A DNA stretch of 64,000 nt from Rhodovulum sp. GTDB lineage: Bacteria; Pseudomonadota; Alphaproteobacteria; Rhodobacterales; Rhodobacteraceae. Location of the stretch: contig PALT01000038.1 in assembly GCA_002706605.1 (NCBI GenBank), positions 124,001 through 188,000 of the forward strand, in the 5' to 3' direction. This document shows, in pieces, positions 18,210 to 28,858 of this stretch. Positions within the stretch are counted from its first letter, which is position 1, and each line of letters opens with the position of its first letter. Both the position numbers and the translations under genes were made by a program. The notes under the pieces are model-generated. The model ran no database searches, was not told where the DNA came from, and was given only the letters and a program-made list of their open reading frames with translations.

Positions 18210-18983
18210 TTGTCCGCCGACCCCGCGCCAATCACCACATCACCACCCCGCCCGACGGAACCGGTCATCCTGCCACTGGGACGGGACGGATGGTTGGTGA
18301 GCTTTCACCTGACGATGGAACCATGGGTGCCCGACGCGGTGCAAATGTTGGTTGCGCGGGCCAGTGCAAACCCGCCCACAGGCGTCACGGGCGTTTCGCC
18401 CTGCTTGGGGTCGGTCTTGTTCACCTATGATCCCGATGCCTCGGACCGAATGACGGTGCGTGCGGGGATTGCGGAAATCCTGCGCAACACGGATTGGCGG
18501 GGCGCAACGCCGATCCCTGCCCCAACGGTCTGGCATCTGCCCACCGCGTTTGGCGGCGATCACGGGCCGGACCTGAACGCCGTTGCGGGCTTGACGGGTC
18601 TCGGCCCCGACGCGGTTGTACGCATGATCACCGACACGCCCCTGCGCGTTCTGGCCATCGGGTTCGCCCCGGGTCAACCCTATCTGGGCCTGTTGCCGGA
18701 GGCCCTGAACCTGCCGCGCATGTCCGAAATCAATCCGCAGGTGCCTTATGGCGCGATTGCATTGGCGATTTCGCAACTGGTGCTGTTTGCCAATCCGTCC
18801 CCGACCGGTTGGCGTCAGGTCGCGCGCACCGCGTTTCGCCCTTATCAGCCCGATGCGCCCGCCCCCCTGCCCCTGTCTGCGGGGGATGAGGTCCGCCTGA
18901 TCCCCGTCGGTGCCGGTGAGATGGACGCGCTCTTGTCATCAGGCGATCCCATGGGCGGCGCGCGCCAAGAGGTGCGGGGATGA
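18210..18983 (+). CDS. pxpB: 5-oxoprolinase subunit PxpB
   Basis: 257 residues from a TTG start preceded by CGGGA seven bases upstream; no ATG or GTG fits better near the conserved region. It belongs to the KipI / allophanate hydrolase subunit 1 family (AHS1), with the signature IGFAPGQPYLGLLPEALNLPR. With PxpC and PxpA it hydrolyses 5-oxoproline (pyroglutamate) to glutamate using ATP, a damage-control reaction. The stop overlaps pxpC (ATGA). Confidence 0.9.
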   Translation: MSADPAPITTSPPRPTEPVILPLGRDGWLVSFHLTMEPWVPDAVQMLVARASANPPTGVTGVSPCLGSVLFTYDPDASDRMTVRAGIAEILRNTDWRGATPIPAPTVWHLPTAFGGDHGPDLNAVAGLTGLGPDAVVRMITDTPLRVLAIGFAPGQPYLGLLPEALNLPRMSEINPQVPYGAIALAISQLVLFANPSPTGWRQVARTAFRPYQPDAPAPLPLSAGDEVRLIPVGAGEMDALLSSGDPMGGARQEVRG

Positions 18984-20002
18984 GCGATCTGATCCTGATC
19001 CAGACCGCACCGGGGCACAGCATTCAGGACCTTGGACGGTCCGGTCTGCGCAACATGGGCCTGTCACGGGGCGGCGCGGCGGATCCGTTGGCATTGCATG
19101 AGGCGGCTGCGTTGCTGGGCCATCGTGCGCCGGTTGCGGCACTGGAAATGGCGGGAATGGGCGGCACGTTTGCCGTCACCGCCCCGACCCGCATCGCCCT
19201 GACCGGTGCCCCGATGCGCGCCAAGATCGGCACGCGCGACATCCAGTGGAACGCCAGCCACACCCTGCATCCCGGTGAGCATCTGATCATCGGCGCGGTG
19301 ACGGCGGGGACCTATGGCTATCTCACTGCGGCGGGCGGGTTCGCCACGCCCGAGGTTTTGAACAGCCGCTCAACCCACCGCACCGCCGGATTGATCTTTG
19401 ACCTTCAGGACGGGATGCGCCTGCCCCTGTTGCCCGACCCGAATGCGGATGCGTCACCGATGGGTTTGCGCCCCGACAACCGGTTTGAGGGTGGCGATAT
19501 CCGGTTCATTGCGGGACCGCAGACCGACCTGTTCGGGATCGAGACCCTAACGCGGTTTCAGGCCACCGCATTCACCCGATCCGCCACCGCCAACCGTCAG
19601 GGCGTGCGCCTTGATGCGGACACCGCCCCGTTTCGCGCCGATATGCCCGACGGGTTTTTGTCGGATTTCATCCTTGAGGGCGATCTGCAGATGACCGGCG
19701 ACGGGCGACCCTATGTGTTGCTGTGCGAATGCCAGACCATCGGCGGCTATCCCCGTATCGGCACGGTGATCGACGCCGATCTGCCCCGCATCGCGCAGGC
19801 CCCGATGGGCGCGAGCCTGCGGTTCCGGATGATCACACTGGATCAGGCCGACGATATCGCCGCCCGATACGCCAAGGACATTGCGGCCCTTTCCCGCCGC
19901 GCCACCCCATTGATCCGCGATCCCGCAACCATCCCTGACCTGTTGTCCTATCAACTGATCAGCGGGATGATCACGGGCCATGAACCAGAGGAGCAGATAT
20001 GA
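18980..20002 (+). CDS. pxpC: 5-oxoprolinase subunit PxpC
   Basis: 340 residues, KipA / AHS2 family. It opens with PGHSIQDLGRSGLRNMGLSRGGA and contains LLCECQTIGGYPRIGTVI, both characteristic. It acts with PxpB and PxpA. The gene overlaps both neighbours by four bases, so the three are made in a coupled way. Confidence 0.92.
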   Translation: MSDLILIQTAPGHSIQDLGRSGLRNMGLSRGGAADPLALHEAAALLGHRAPVAALEMAGMGGTFAVTAPTRIALTGAPMRAKIGTRDIQWNASHTLHPGEHLIIGAVTAGTYGYLTAAGGFATPEVLNSRSTHRTAGLIFDLQDGMRLPLLPDPNADASPMGLRPDNRFEGGDIRFIAGPQTDLFGIETLTRFQATAFTRSATANRQGVRLDADTAPFRADMPDGFLSDFILEGDLQMTGDGRPYVLLCECQTIGGYPRIGTVIDADLPRIAQAPMGASLRFRMITLDQADDIAARYAKDIAALSRRATPLIRDPATIPDLLSYQLISGMITGHEPEEQI

Positions 20003-20760
20003 TCACTGTCGACCTGAATTCCGACATCGGTGAGGGCTATGGCCCGTGGGACAAGGGCGATGATGCCGCCCTGATGCGGGTGATTTCCTCGGCCAATATC
20101 GCCTGTGGCTTTCACGCGGGCGATCCCGATGTGATGGCTCGCACGATGCGCTTGGCCGTTGAAAACGGGGTCGGCATCGGCGCGCATCCGGGATTTGACG
20201 ACAAACAGGGGTTCGGACGGCGGCGCCTACCGCTGAGCCACGCCGAAATCACCAACATGATCACCTATCAACTGGGCGCGGCACAGGCGATGGCCCGCGC
20301 GGCGGGGGGCGAGGTGCGGCATTTCAAGCTGCACGGCGCGCTATCCAATATGGCGTCCGAAGACGCGGAATTGGCGCGGGTGTGCTATCAGGCGGCCCTG
20401 TCCGTTGCGCCCGACATCATCATCATGGGCTTGGCAGCAACCGCGATGGAGGTGGTTGTTCGCGATCTGGGATGCCGTTGGGCGGGCGAAATCTTTGCCG
20501 ATCGGGCGTATAATGATGACGCGACACTGGTCGATCGGTCGATCGAGGGATCGGTCCTGCACGAGCCGGCGCTGATCACGCCCCGCATTCTGGACATGCT
20601 GCGCCATCAGGCGATCATCACCCACAGCGGCAAGCACATCCCCTGTCAAATCGATACGGTCTGCGTGCACGGCGATACGGCGGGGGCGTTGTCGATGGCA
20701 CAGTCCCTGCGCGCGGGGTTAGAGGACGCGGGCGTCACTGTCGCGCCGTTCAAGGGCTAG
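19999..20760 (+). CDS. pxpA: 5-oxoprolinase subunit PxpA
   Basis: 253 residues, LamB/YcsF family. Hallmarks are VDLNSDIGEGYGPW at the N-terminus, SSANIACGFHAGDP, and KLHGALSNMA. GAGGAG precedes the start, which overlaps the pxpC stop. The order pxpB-pxpC-pxpA matches that of E. coli ybgJKL. Confidence 0.94.
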   Translation: MITVDLNSDIGEGYGPWDKGDDAALMRVISSANIACGFHAGDPDVMARTMRLAVENGVGIGAHPGFDDKQGFGRRRLPLSHAEITNMITYQLGAAQAMARAAGGEVRHFKLHGALSNMASEDAELARVCYQAALSVAPDIIIMGLAATAMEVVVRDLGCRWAGEIFADRAYNDDATLVDRSIEGSVLHEPALITPRILDMLRHQAIITHSGKHIPCQIDTVCVHGDTAGALSMAQSLRAGLEDAGVTVAPFKG

Positions 20761-20773
20761 GCAAAAACGAAAG

Positions 20774-20798
20774 ACGGGGACCGAATGGCCCCCGTTTT
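20774..20798 (+). terminator. Terminator of the pxpBCA operon
   Basis: ACGGGG (20774-20779) pairs with CCCCGT (20790-20795), with two further inner pairs, followed by TTTT. An A-rich left flank means it could also serve the convergent secreted-protein gene on the other strand. Confidence 0.75.
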
Positions 20799-20850
20799 CT
20801 TGCGCCGGCCCCGAACAGGGCCGGCAAGCTGTCAGATATGTCCGTCCGGA

Positions 20851-21234
20851 TTAGTCGTCGTCGTCAGCCAGATCCAGTGCTTCAAAAATCGCAGCGGCGC
20901 GAGCGTTGACAGCGCCACCGTCGAACGACGTCACAGCGCCATCTACCGGCAGACCGGCGTTGCGGCCGTGGTCAGCAGCAGCCAGCTCAGCAAAGATTTC
21001 AGCAGCGCGCAGGTTGCTGACGTTGCTCGACGAAACCGAGATGTTCGAGGGCGACACGGCCTCTTCGACGACGTATTTCGACAGACCTTCGTTAAAGCCG
21101 TCCGATTCCAGCGTCAGTTGTGCGTGGATTTCTGCGGCGCGGGCGTTGGCGAAACCGGGGGCTTTGACACCTTCGGCGAAAGCCGGAGCAGCAACAGAAG
21201 CGATCAGGGCGGAAGCAAGTACGATGTTTTTCAT
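20851..21234 (-). CDS. Secreted small protein with three internal RAAEI repeats
   Basis: 127 residues. A clear signal peptide (1-20, cleavage after AFA) directs it to the periplasm. The mature part carries three copies of one motif: NARAAEIHAQL (30-40), NLRAAEIFAEL (74-84) and NARAAAIFEAL (110-120). Each ends in a DG or DD-type acidic turn. The C-terminus is acidic (DDDD). I do not recognise a named family. GGAGA precedes the ATG. It is a single-gene unit between pxpA and oxyR, with no context clue to function. Confidence 0.75.
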   Translation of the reverse strand: MKNIVLASALIASVAAPAFAEGVKAPGFANARAAEIHAQLTLESDGFNEGLSKYVVEEAVSPSNISVSSSNVSNLRAAEIFAELAAADHGRNAGLPVDGAVTSFDGGAVNARAAAIFEALDLADDDD

Positions 21235-21450
21235 TTCAATTCTCCAATGTCTGGGTCATGCGGACTGTGCCGCGTTCATGACATCGATTTGGGTTTTGAA
21301 ATTGAAACATCAATGCACAGGAGCGTGAGCGATGTCGCTTTATTTGTGCACATACGCACCATTGATGTGAAGTTCCTGCAATCCCCGCGCCCGTGCCTAG
21401 GTAATATCACACACTCTCACGCGCGGATGACTGATCGTAACATTTGGGGG

Positions 21451-22341
21451 CTATGGCCGCGCGGCGCCGCGCACGATGGCGCCCATCTGCATCAACTGTT
21501 CGGCCAACGGGTTACTTTTACGCCAGACCATGCCGATCGTGCGCCGTGGGCGGGGGGCCGGAAACCGCGCAATCGCAACATCGGCGGAGCGCGTTTCCAT
21601 ATCGACCGCCATATCGGGGATCAGGGTCACGCCCATCCCCGCGCCAACCATCTGCACAAGGGTCGACAGGGAACTGCCCTCCATCAACGCGCCAGGGCGC
21701 GTGGCATCCATCTGGCAAAACGACAGGGCCTGATCGCGGAAACAGTGGCCCTCTTCCAACAACAACAGGCGCATGGTTTGTAACGTCTGGGGGCTGGGCA
21801 CCGGATTACCCGCGTCCTCGGCCGGACGGACAAGGACGAAATCCTCATCAAACAGCGCGAATTCTGTCAGGGTCGGTTCGGAAATCGGCAGGGCTAGGAT
21901 GGCGACATCCAACCGCCCCTCTTGCAATTCGGCGATCAGGACCTCGGTCATCGCTTCGCGCAGGTGCAGATCCAGTTCCGGCAGGCGATCCGACAGGGCC
22001 GCAATGATACGCGGCAAGAGATAAGGCGCGACGGTCGGAATGACCCCCATCCGCAAACGGCCCGCCAATGGTCCCTTGGCCGCGCGGGCCAGATCGTCCA
22101 GTTCCCCTACGGCAAGCAAAATTCCGCGCGCCTTGTCCAACAGGGCCTCGCCCACCGATGTCAGACGGATTTCGCGGGCATTGCGTTCGACCAAGGCCAC
22201 CCCGAACAGGGCCTCTAATTCCTTGATCTGCAAGGACAAGGCAGGTTGCGAAATCGCACAGGCATCCGCCGCACGGCCAAAATGCCGGTGCTGGGCCAAC
22301 GCTTGGAAATAGCGGAGATGTTTCAGAGTCAGACCAATCAT
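21451..22341 (-). CDS. oxyR: Hydrogen peroxide-inducible activator OxyR
   Basis: 296 residues, LysR type. The N-terminal HTH has HFGRAADACAISQPALSLQIKEL-type sequence. The substrate domain holds both redox cysteines at C200 (EEGHCFRDQA) and C209 (SFCQ), matching C199/C208 of E. coli OxyR. Oxidation to a disulfide activates it. It is divergent from katG with a 114-base shared regulatory region, the classical arrangement for OxyR-controlled catalase. Confidence 0.95.
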   Translation of the reverse strand: MIGLTLKHLRYFQALAQHRHFGRAADACAISQPALSLQIKELEALFGVALVERNAREIRLTSVGEALLDKARGILLAVGELDDLARAAKGPLAGRLRMGVIPTVAPYLLPRIIAALSDRLPELDLHLREAMTEVLIAELQEGRLDVAILALPISEPTLTEFALFDEDFVLVRPAEDAGNPVPSPQTLQTMRLLLLEEGHCFRDQALSFCQMDATRPGALMEGSSLSTLVQMVGAGMGVTLIPDMAVDMETRSADVAIARFPAPRPRRTIGMVWRKSNPLAEQLMQMGAIVRGAARP

Positions 22342-24633
<2,292 letters not shown>

Positions 24634-24634
24634 C

Positions 24635-25024
24635 CTATCCCTCGTCCGGGCGGCCCTGCTGCCCGGACGGTTCTGTTTTATCGGGGCCAAATGTCAGACC
24701 CCAGTCATAAAGCTGCGCCAGAATGTCCGCCAACGCCCGCCCCTTGGGGGTCAGGGAATATCCCACACGGCGGCGCGCATCCTGTTTTTCCACCCGCAAC
24801 ACCAGCCCCGTGTGTTCGAATTCGCCCAGCTGCGCCGTCAGGACCTTGCGGCTGATGTCCGGCATCGCGCGGGTCAGTTCGAGGAAATGCATTTCCCCCG
24901 CCACCAGACAGTGCAGGACTTTGGCCGCGTGTTTGCCACCCAACAGGCGCAGCGTATCGGCCACCGGACAGTCACCGGTTTCGGGTATCGCCCACGGGCG
25001 CGACGGGTCAATCGTGTCTTTCAC
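24635..25024 (-). CDS. HxlR family transcriptional regulator
   Basis: 129 residues from a GTG with AGAGGCC upstream. The winged helix (about 18-110) contains the HxlR features CPVADTLRLLGGKHAAKVL and DISRKVLTAQLGEFEHTGLV, ending in GYSLTPKGRAL. HxlR proteins often sense redox, aldehyde or quinone stress. The single N-terminal Cys19 fits that but is common family-wide. It converges on katG with one base between stops. It is divergent from the MBL hydrolase gene, which may be its target. Confidence 0.88.
   Translation of the reverse strand: MKDTIDPSRPWAIPETGDCPVADTLRLLGGKHAAKVLHCLVAGEMHFLELTRAMPDISRKVLTAQLGEFEHTGLVLRVEKQDARRRVGYSLTPKGRALADILAQLYDWGLTFGPDKTEPSGQQGRPDEG
24643..24669 (+). terminator. 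katG terminator hairpin embedded in the hxlR 3' end
   Basis: CGTCCGGGC (24643-24651) pairs perfectly with GCCCGGACG (24661-24669), nine bases after the katG stop; TTCTGTTTTA follows. The stem is inside the coding sequence for the last residues of the HxlR protein, so the DNA serves both roles. Confidence 0.6.
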
Positions 25025-25111
25025 ATCGGCCTCTGGTTACAAAAAGGTGCCTAATTGCCCGCCGTGCGCGGGCCATGTCATCTGCCCCCGAACCTAAACA
25101 CGGGGGCCGCG

Positions 25112-25816
25112 ATGACCAAGATAAACATAGATACGATTTCCATGCTGCCGCGCGGGATGCTGAACGCGTTTCTGGTGACGTGGGGGTCGGAGGCGGTTCT
25201 GATCGACACGGGCCTGCCCAAAAGCGCGCCCAAGATTGCGCGCGCCCTTGCACGGCGGAACATGGGGTGGGGCAACCTGCGTCTGATCGTGCTGACCCAC
25301 GGGCATATTGACCACGCGGGTTCGGGCAAGGCCGTGGCCGACCTGTCGGGCGCGCCGGTTTTGGCCCATGTTGATGAGATGCCCTATCTGACCGGCACCC
25401 CGCCCCTGTTACGGCCCAGTGGCCTGTTCGGGCGGCTCTTCAAACGGACCGGTTTGATTAACCAGCCGTTTCCACACGTCACCCCTGACATCCGGATGGA
25501 CGAGGACGACATGGACCTGTCGGGTTTTGGCCTGCCCGCGCGTGTGCTGCATACGTCCGGCCATACGCCGGGGTCCATTTCGGTACTGATGAATGACGGA
25601 CGGGTGTTTGCGGGTGATCTGGCCGCATCGGGCATTGCCCTTGGCGGGCTGATCCTGCGCGGCCGCCCGAAATCCCCCCCGTTCGAAGAGGACCGCGCCG
25701 CCGTTGCCACGTCACTCGACCGGTTGCTGACCCTTGGCGGACGGGAATTCCTGCTGGGCCATGGTGGTCCATTGCCCGCATCCGCGATCAAAAGCCACAT
25801 TGCAAATCTGACTTAG
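25112..25816 (+). CDS. MBL-fold metallo-hydrolase
   Basis: 234 residues from the ATG at 25112, with a GGGGG stretch upstream; the frame is open earlier without support. The metal site HGHIDHAGS near residue 70 is the HxHxDH motif. HTSGHTPGS near 148, FAGDL and a C-terminal HGGP give the remaining ligands. The substrate is unknown: the family includes glyoxalase II-like thioesterases, lactonases and persulfide dioxygenases. The divergent HxlR regulator may control it. Confidence 0.85.
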   Translation: MTKINIDTISMLPRGMLNAFLVTWGSEAVLIDTGLPKSAPKIARALARRNMGWGNLRLIVLTHGHIDHAGSGKAVADLSGAPVLAHVDEMPYLTGTPPLLRPSGLFGRLFKRTGLINQPFPHVTPDIRMDEDDMDLSGFGLPARVLHTSGHTPGSISVLMNDGRVFAGDLAASGIALGGLILRGRPKSPPFEEDRAAVATSLDRLLTLGGREFLLGHGGPLPASAIKSHIANLT

Positions 25817-26012
25817 CCCCCTCAAAACGCATCCAGAAATTCGCGCCCTTGGCCCCGCGGGTGGCCGAGGGCTTTTTCGTCTTGAAACACGCGGGATATT
25901 GCATCGGCAGGCCAATTGGTATACAGCCGCATACAAACGGGATGCGCACCTTGCAGAAGATTCTATTGGGTGGCATTCACACCGCATCTAACTCTAAATC
26001 GCTGGGATCGTC
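25817..26012 (+). other. Intergenic region before acnB
   Basis: 196 bases with no recognisable gene, terminator or sigma-54 element. It presumably carries the acnB promoter, but no -35/-10 pair stands out. The ribosome binding site (GGGAT) is modest. Confidence 0.3.
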
Positions 26013-28802
26013 ATGAGCTTGTACACAGACTACCTGATTGAGATTGAAAATCGTAAAGAGCAAGGGTTGCACCCCAAGCCCATCGACGATGGCGCACTGG
26101 TTGCGGAACTGATCGAACAGATCAAGGACACCGGCAACGAGCACCGCGAAGCGTCGCTGAACTTTTTCATTTATAACACCCTGCCCGGCACGACCAGCGC
26201 CGCAGGCGTTAAGGCCAAGTTCCTGAAAGAGATCATTCTGGGTCAGGAAGAAGTCGCCGAAATCACCCCCGAGTTTGCATTCGAACTGCTGTCGCACATG
26301 AAGGGCGGCCCGTCGGTTGAGGTTCTGCTGGACCTTGCCCTTGGTGATGACGCCGCGACCGCCGCACAGGCCGCCGAGGTTCTGAAGACTCAGGTGTTCC
26401 TGTACGAGGCCGACACCGACCGTCTGGACGCGGCCTATAAGGCTGGTAATGCGGTCGCCAAAGACCTGCTGGAAAGCTACGCCAAGGCAGAATTCTTTAC
26501 CAAGCTGCCCGAGATCGAAGAAGAGATCAAAGTCGTCACCTATATCGCCGCCGAAGGTGATATCTCGACCGACCTTCTGTCGCCCGGTGCCGAGGCGCAC
26601 AGCCGCGCCGACCGTGAACTGCACGGCAAATGCATGATCACCCCCGAAGCACAGGCAGAAATCCAAGAGCTGCAAAAAGCCAACCCCGATGCCCGCGTGA
26701 TGCTGATCGCGGAAAAAGGCACCATGGGTGTGGGCTCGTCCCGTATGTCGGGCGTGAACAACGTTGCGCTCTGGACCGGCAAACAGGCATCGCCCTATGT
26801 GCCCTTCGTCAACATCGCACCGGTTGTGGCCGGCACCAACGGCATTTCGCCGATCTTCCTGACCACCGTTGGCGTGACCGGCGGCATCGGCATCGACCTG
26901 AAAAACTGGGTTCGTAAGGTCGACGCAGACGGCAAAACCGTTCTGGACGAAAACGGCGATCCGGTTCTGGAGCAAGCCTATTCGGTTGAGACCGGCAAGG
27001 TTCTGACGATCAACACCAAGGACAAAAAGCTGTACGATGCGGATGGCACCGAACTGGTCGATATCGCCGCGTCGCTGACCCCGCAAAAGGTTGAGTTCAT
27101 CAAGGCGGGTGGCTCTTACGCCGTGGTCTTTGGCAAAAAGCTGCAGACATTCGCGGCCGAGGCCCTGGGCCAAGAGCTCAAGTCCGCCTATGCGCCGTCC
27201 AAAGAAGTGTCGGTTGAGGGCCAAGGCCTGACCGCGGTTGAAAAGATCTTTAACCGCAACGCCCGCGGCACCACGCCGGGCAAGACCCTGCACGCCGGTT
27301 CGGACGTGCGCGTCAAGGTCAACGTCGTCGGCTCGCAGGACACCACCGGTCCGATGACCGCGCAAGAGCTGGAGGCGATGGCCGCCACCGTGATCTCGCC
27401 GTCGCTGGACGCGGGGTATCAGTCGGGCTGTCACACAGCGTCGGTTTGGGACAAAAAGGCGCAGGCCAACATCCCCAAACTGATGTCCTTCATGAACAAC
27501 TTTGGTCTGATCACCGCGCGTGACCCCAAGGGCGAATACCACGCCATGACCGACGTTATCCACAAGGTGCTGAACGACATCACCGTGGATGACTGGGACA
27601 TCATCATCGGCGGCGACAGCCACACCCGTATGTCCAAAGGCGTTGCTTTTGGTGCGGACTCGGGCACGGTTGCTCTGGCACTGGCCACGGGTGAGGCGAC
27701 CATGCCGATCCCCGAGTCGGTCAAAGTGACGTTCAAAGGCAAAATGGCCGACTGGATGGACTTCCGTGACGTGGTCCACGCCACGCAGGCACAGATGCTG
27801 CAGCAACACGGCGACAACGTCTTCCAAGGCCGCGTCATCGAAGTGCACATCGGCACCCTTCTGGCCGACCAAGCCTTCACCTTCACCGACTGGACGGCCG
27901 AGATGAAGGCCAAGGCGTCGATCTGTATCTCCAACGACGAGACGTTGATCGGGTCGCTGGAACTGGCCAAGTCGCGCATCCAGGTGATGATCGACAAGGG
28001 CATGGATAACCAAGCCAAGACCCTGCAAGGTCTGATCGACAAAGCGGACAAGCGTATCGCCGAAATCACCTCGGGTGAAAAACCCGCGCTGACGCCGGAT
28101 GACAATGCGAACTACTTTGCCGAGGTTGTCGTCGATCTGGACCAGATCATCGAACCGATGATCGCCGACCCCGACGTCAACAACGCCGATGTGTCCAAGC
28201 GTTACACCCACGACACCATCCGTCCGATTTCCTACTATGCAGCGGACAAAAAGGTCGATCTGGGCTTTGTCGGCTCGTGCATGGTGCACAAGGGCGACAT
28301 CAAGATCGTGGCGCAGATGCTGAAGAACCTCGAAGTCGCCAACGGCAAGGTCGAGTTCAAGGCACCGCTGGTTGTGGCCGCCCCGACCTACAACATCATT
28401 GATGAGCTGAAGGCCGAAGGCGACTGGGAAATCCTGCAGAAATACTCGGGCTTTGAGTTCGACGATCTGTTCCCCAAGGCACAGGCCCGTACCGAGTACG
28501 AGAACATCCTGTATCTTGAGCGTCCCGGCTGTAACCTCTGCATGGGCAACCAGGAAAAGGCCGCCAAGGGCGACACCGTTCTGGCCACCTCGACCCGCCT
28601 GTTCCAAGGCCGCGTCGTCGGCGACTTGCCCGAGAAGAAGGGTGAATCGCTGCTGGGGTCGACCCCGGTTGTGGTTCTGTCGGCGATCCTGGGTCGTACG
28701 CCCACGCTGGACGAATACAAGGACGCTGTTGAAGGCATCGACCTGACCAAATTCGCCCCGCCGATGGAAAAGAACCCCGCGACGAAATCGGCCCACTTCT
28801 AA
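26013..28802 (+). CDS. acnB: Bifunctional aconitate hydratase B / 2-methylisocitrate dehydratase
   Basis: 929 residues, longer than the ~865 of E. coli AcnB. The N-terminal HEAT-like domain typical of AcnB opens the protein (LHPKPIDDGALVAELIEQI). The catalytic domains carry SHTRMSKGVAFGADSG and the [4Fe-4S] ligands: one Cys in GFVGSCMVHKGD and two in GCNLCMGNQEK. A roughly 60-residue segment around 300-380, with DADGKTVLDENGDPVLEQ, looks like an insertion relative to the enterobacterial enzyme. It interconverts citrate and isocitrate and can serve the methylcitrate cycle. An intrinsic terminator follows. Confidence 0.95.
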   Translation: MSLYTDYLIEIENRKEQGLHPKPIDDGALVAELIEQIKDTGNEHREASLNFFIYNTLPGTTSAAGVKAKFLKEIILGQEEVAEITPEFAFELLSHMKGGPSVEVLLDLALGDDAATAAQAAEVLKTQVFLYEADTDRLDAAYKAGNAVAKDLLESYAKAEFFTKLPEIEEEIKVVTYIAAEGDISTDLLSPGAEAHSRADRELHGKCMITPEAQAEIQELQKANPDARVMLIAEKGTMGVGSSRMSGVNNVALWTGKQASPYVPFVNIAPVVAGTNGISPIFLTTVGVTGGIGIDLKNWVRKVDADGKTVLDENGDPVLEQAYSVETGKVLTINTKDKKLYDADGTELVDIAASLTPQKVEFIKAGGSYAVVFGKKLQTFAAEALGQELKSAYAPSKEVSVEGQGLTAVEKIFNRNARGTTPGKTLHAGSDVRVKVNVVGSQDTTGPMTAQELEAMAATVISPSLDAGYQSGCHTASVWDKKAQANIPKLMSFMNNFGLITARDPKGEYHAMTDVIHKVLNDITVDDWDIIIGGDSHTRMSKGVAFGADSGTVALALATGEATMPIPESVKVTFKGKMADWMDFRDVVHATQAQMLQQHGDNVFQGRVIEVHIGTLLADQAFTFTDWTAEMKAKASICISNDETLIGSLELAKSRIQVMIDKGMDNQAKTLQGLIDKADKRIAEITSGEKPALTPDDNANYFAEVVVDLDQIIEPMIADPDVNNADVSKRYTHDTIRPISYYAADKKVDLGFVGSCMVHKGDIKIVAQMLKNLEVANGKVEFKAPLVVAAPTYNIIDELKAEGDWEILQKYSGFEFDDLFPKAQARTEYENILYLERPGCNLCMGNQEKAAKGDTVLATSTRLFQGRVVGDLPEKKGESLLGSTPVVVLSAILGRTPTLDEYKDAVEGIDLTKFAPPMEKNPATKSAHF

Positions 28803-28822
28803 GGTCCGAGCGATAAGACAAC

Positions 28823-28850
28823 AAAGGCCGCGTGTTTCACGCGGCCTTTT
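28823..28850 (+). terminator. Rho-independent terminator after acnB
   Basis: AAAGGCCGCGTG (28823-28834) and CACGCGGCCTTT (28838-28849) form a 12-bp perfect stem with a TTT loop and a T tail. The A-rich left edge lets it work for the convergent MFS gene as well. Confidence 0.92.
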
Positions 28851-28858
28851 CCTTTGGG

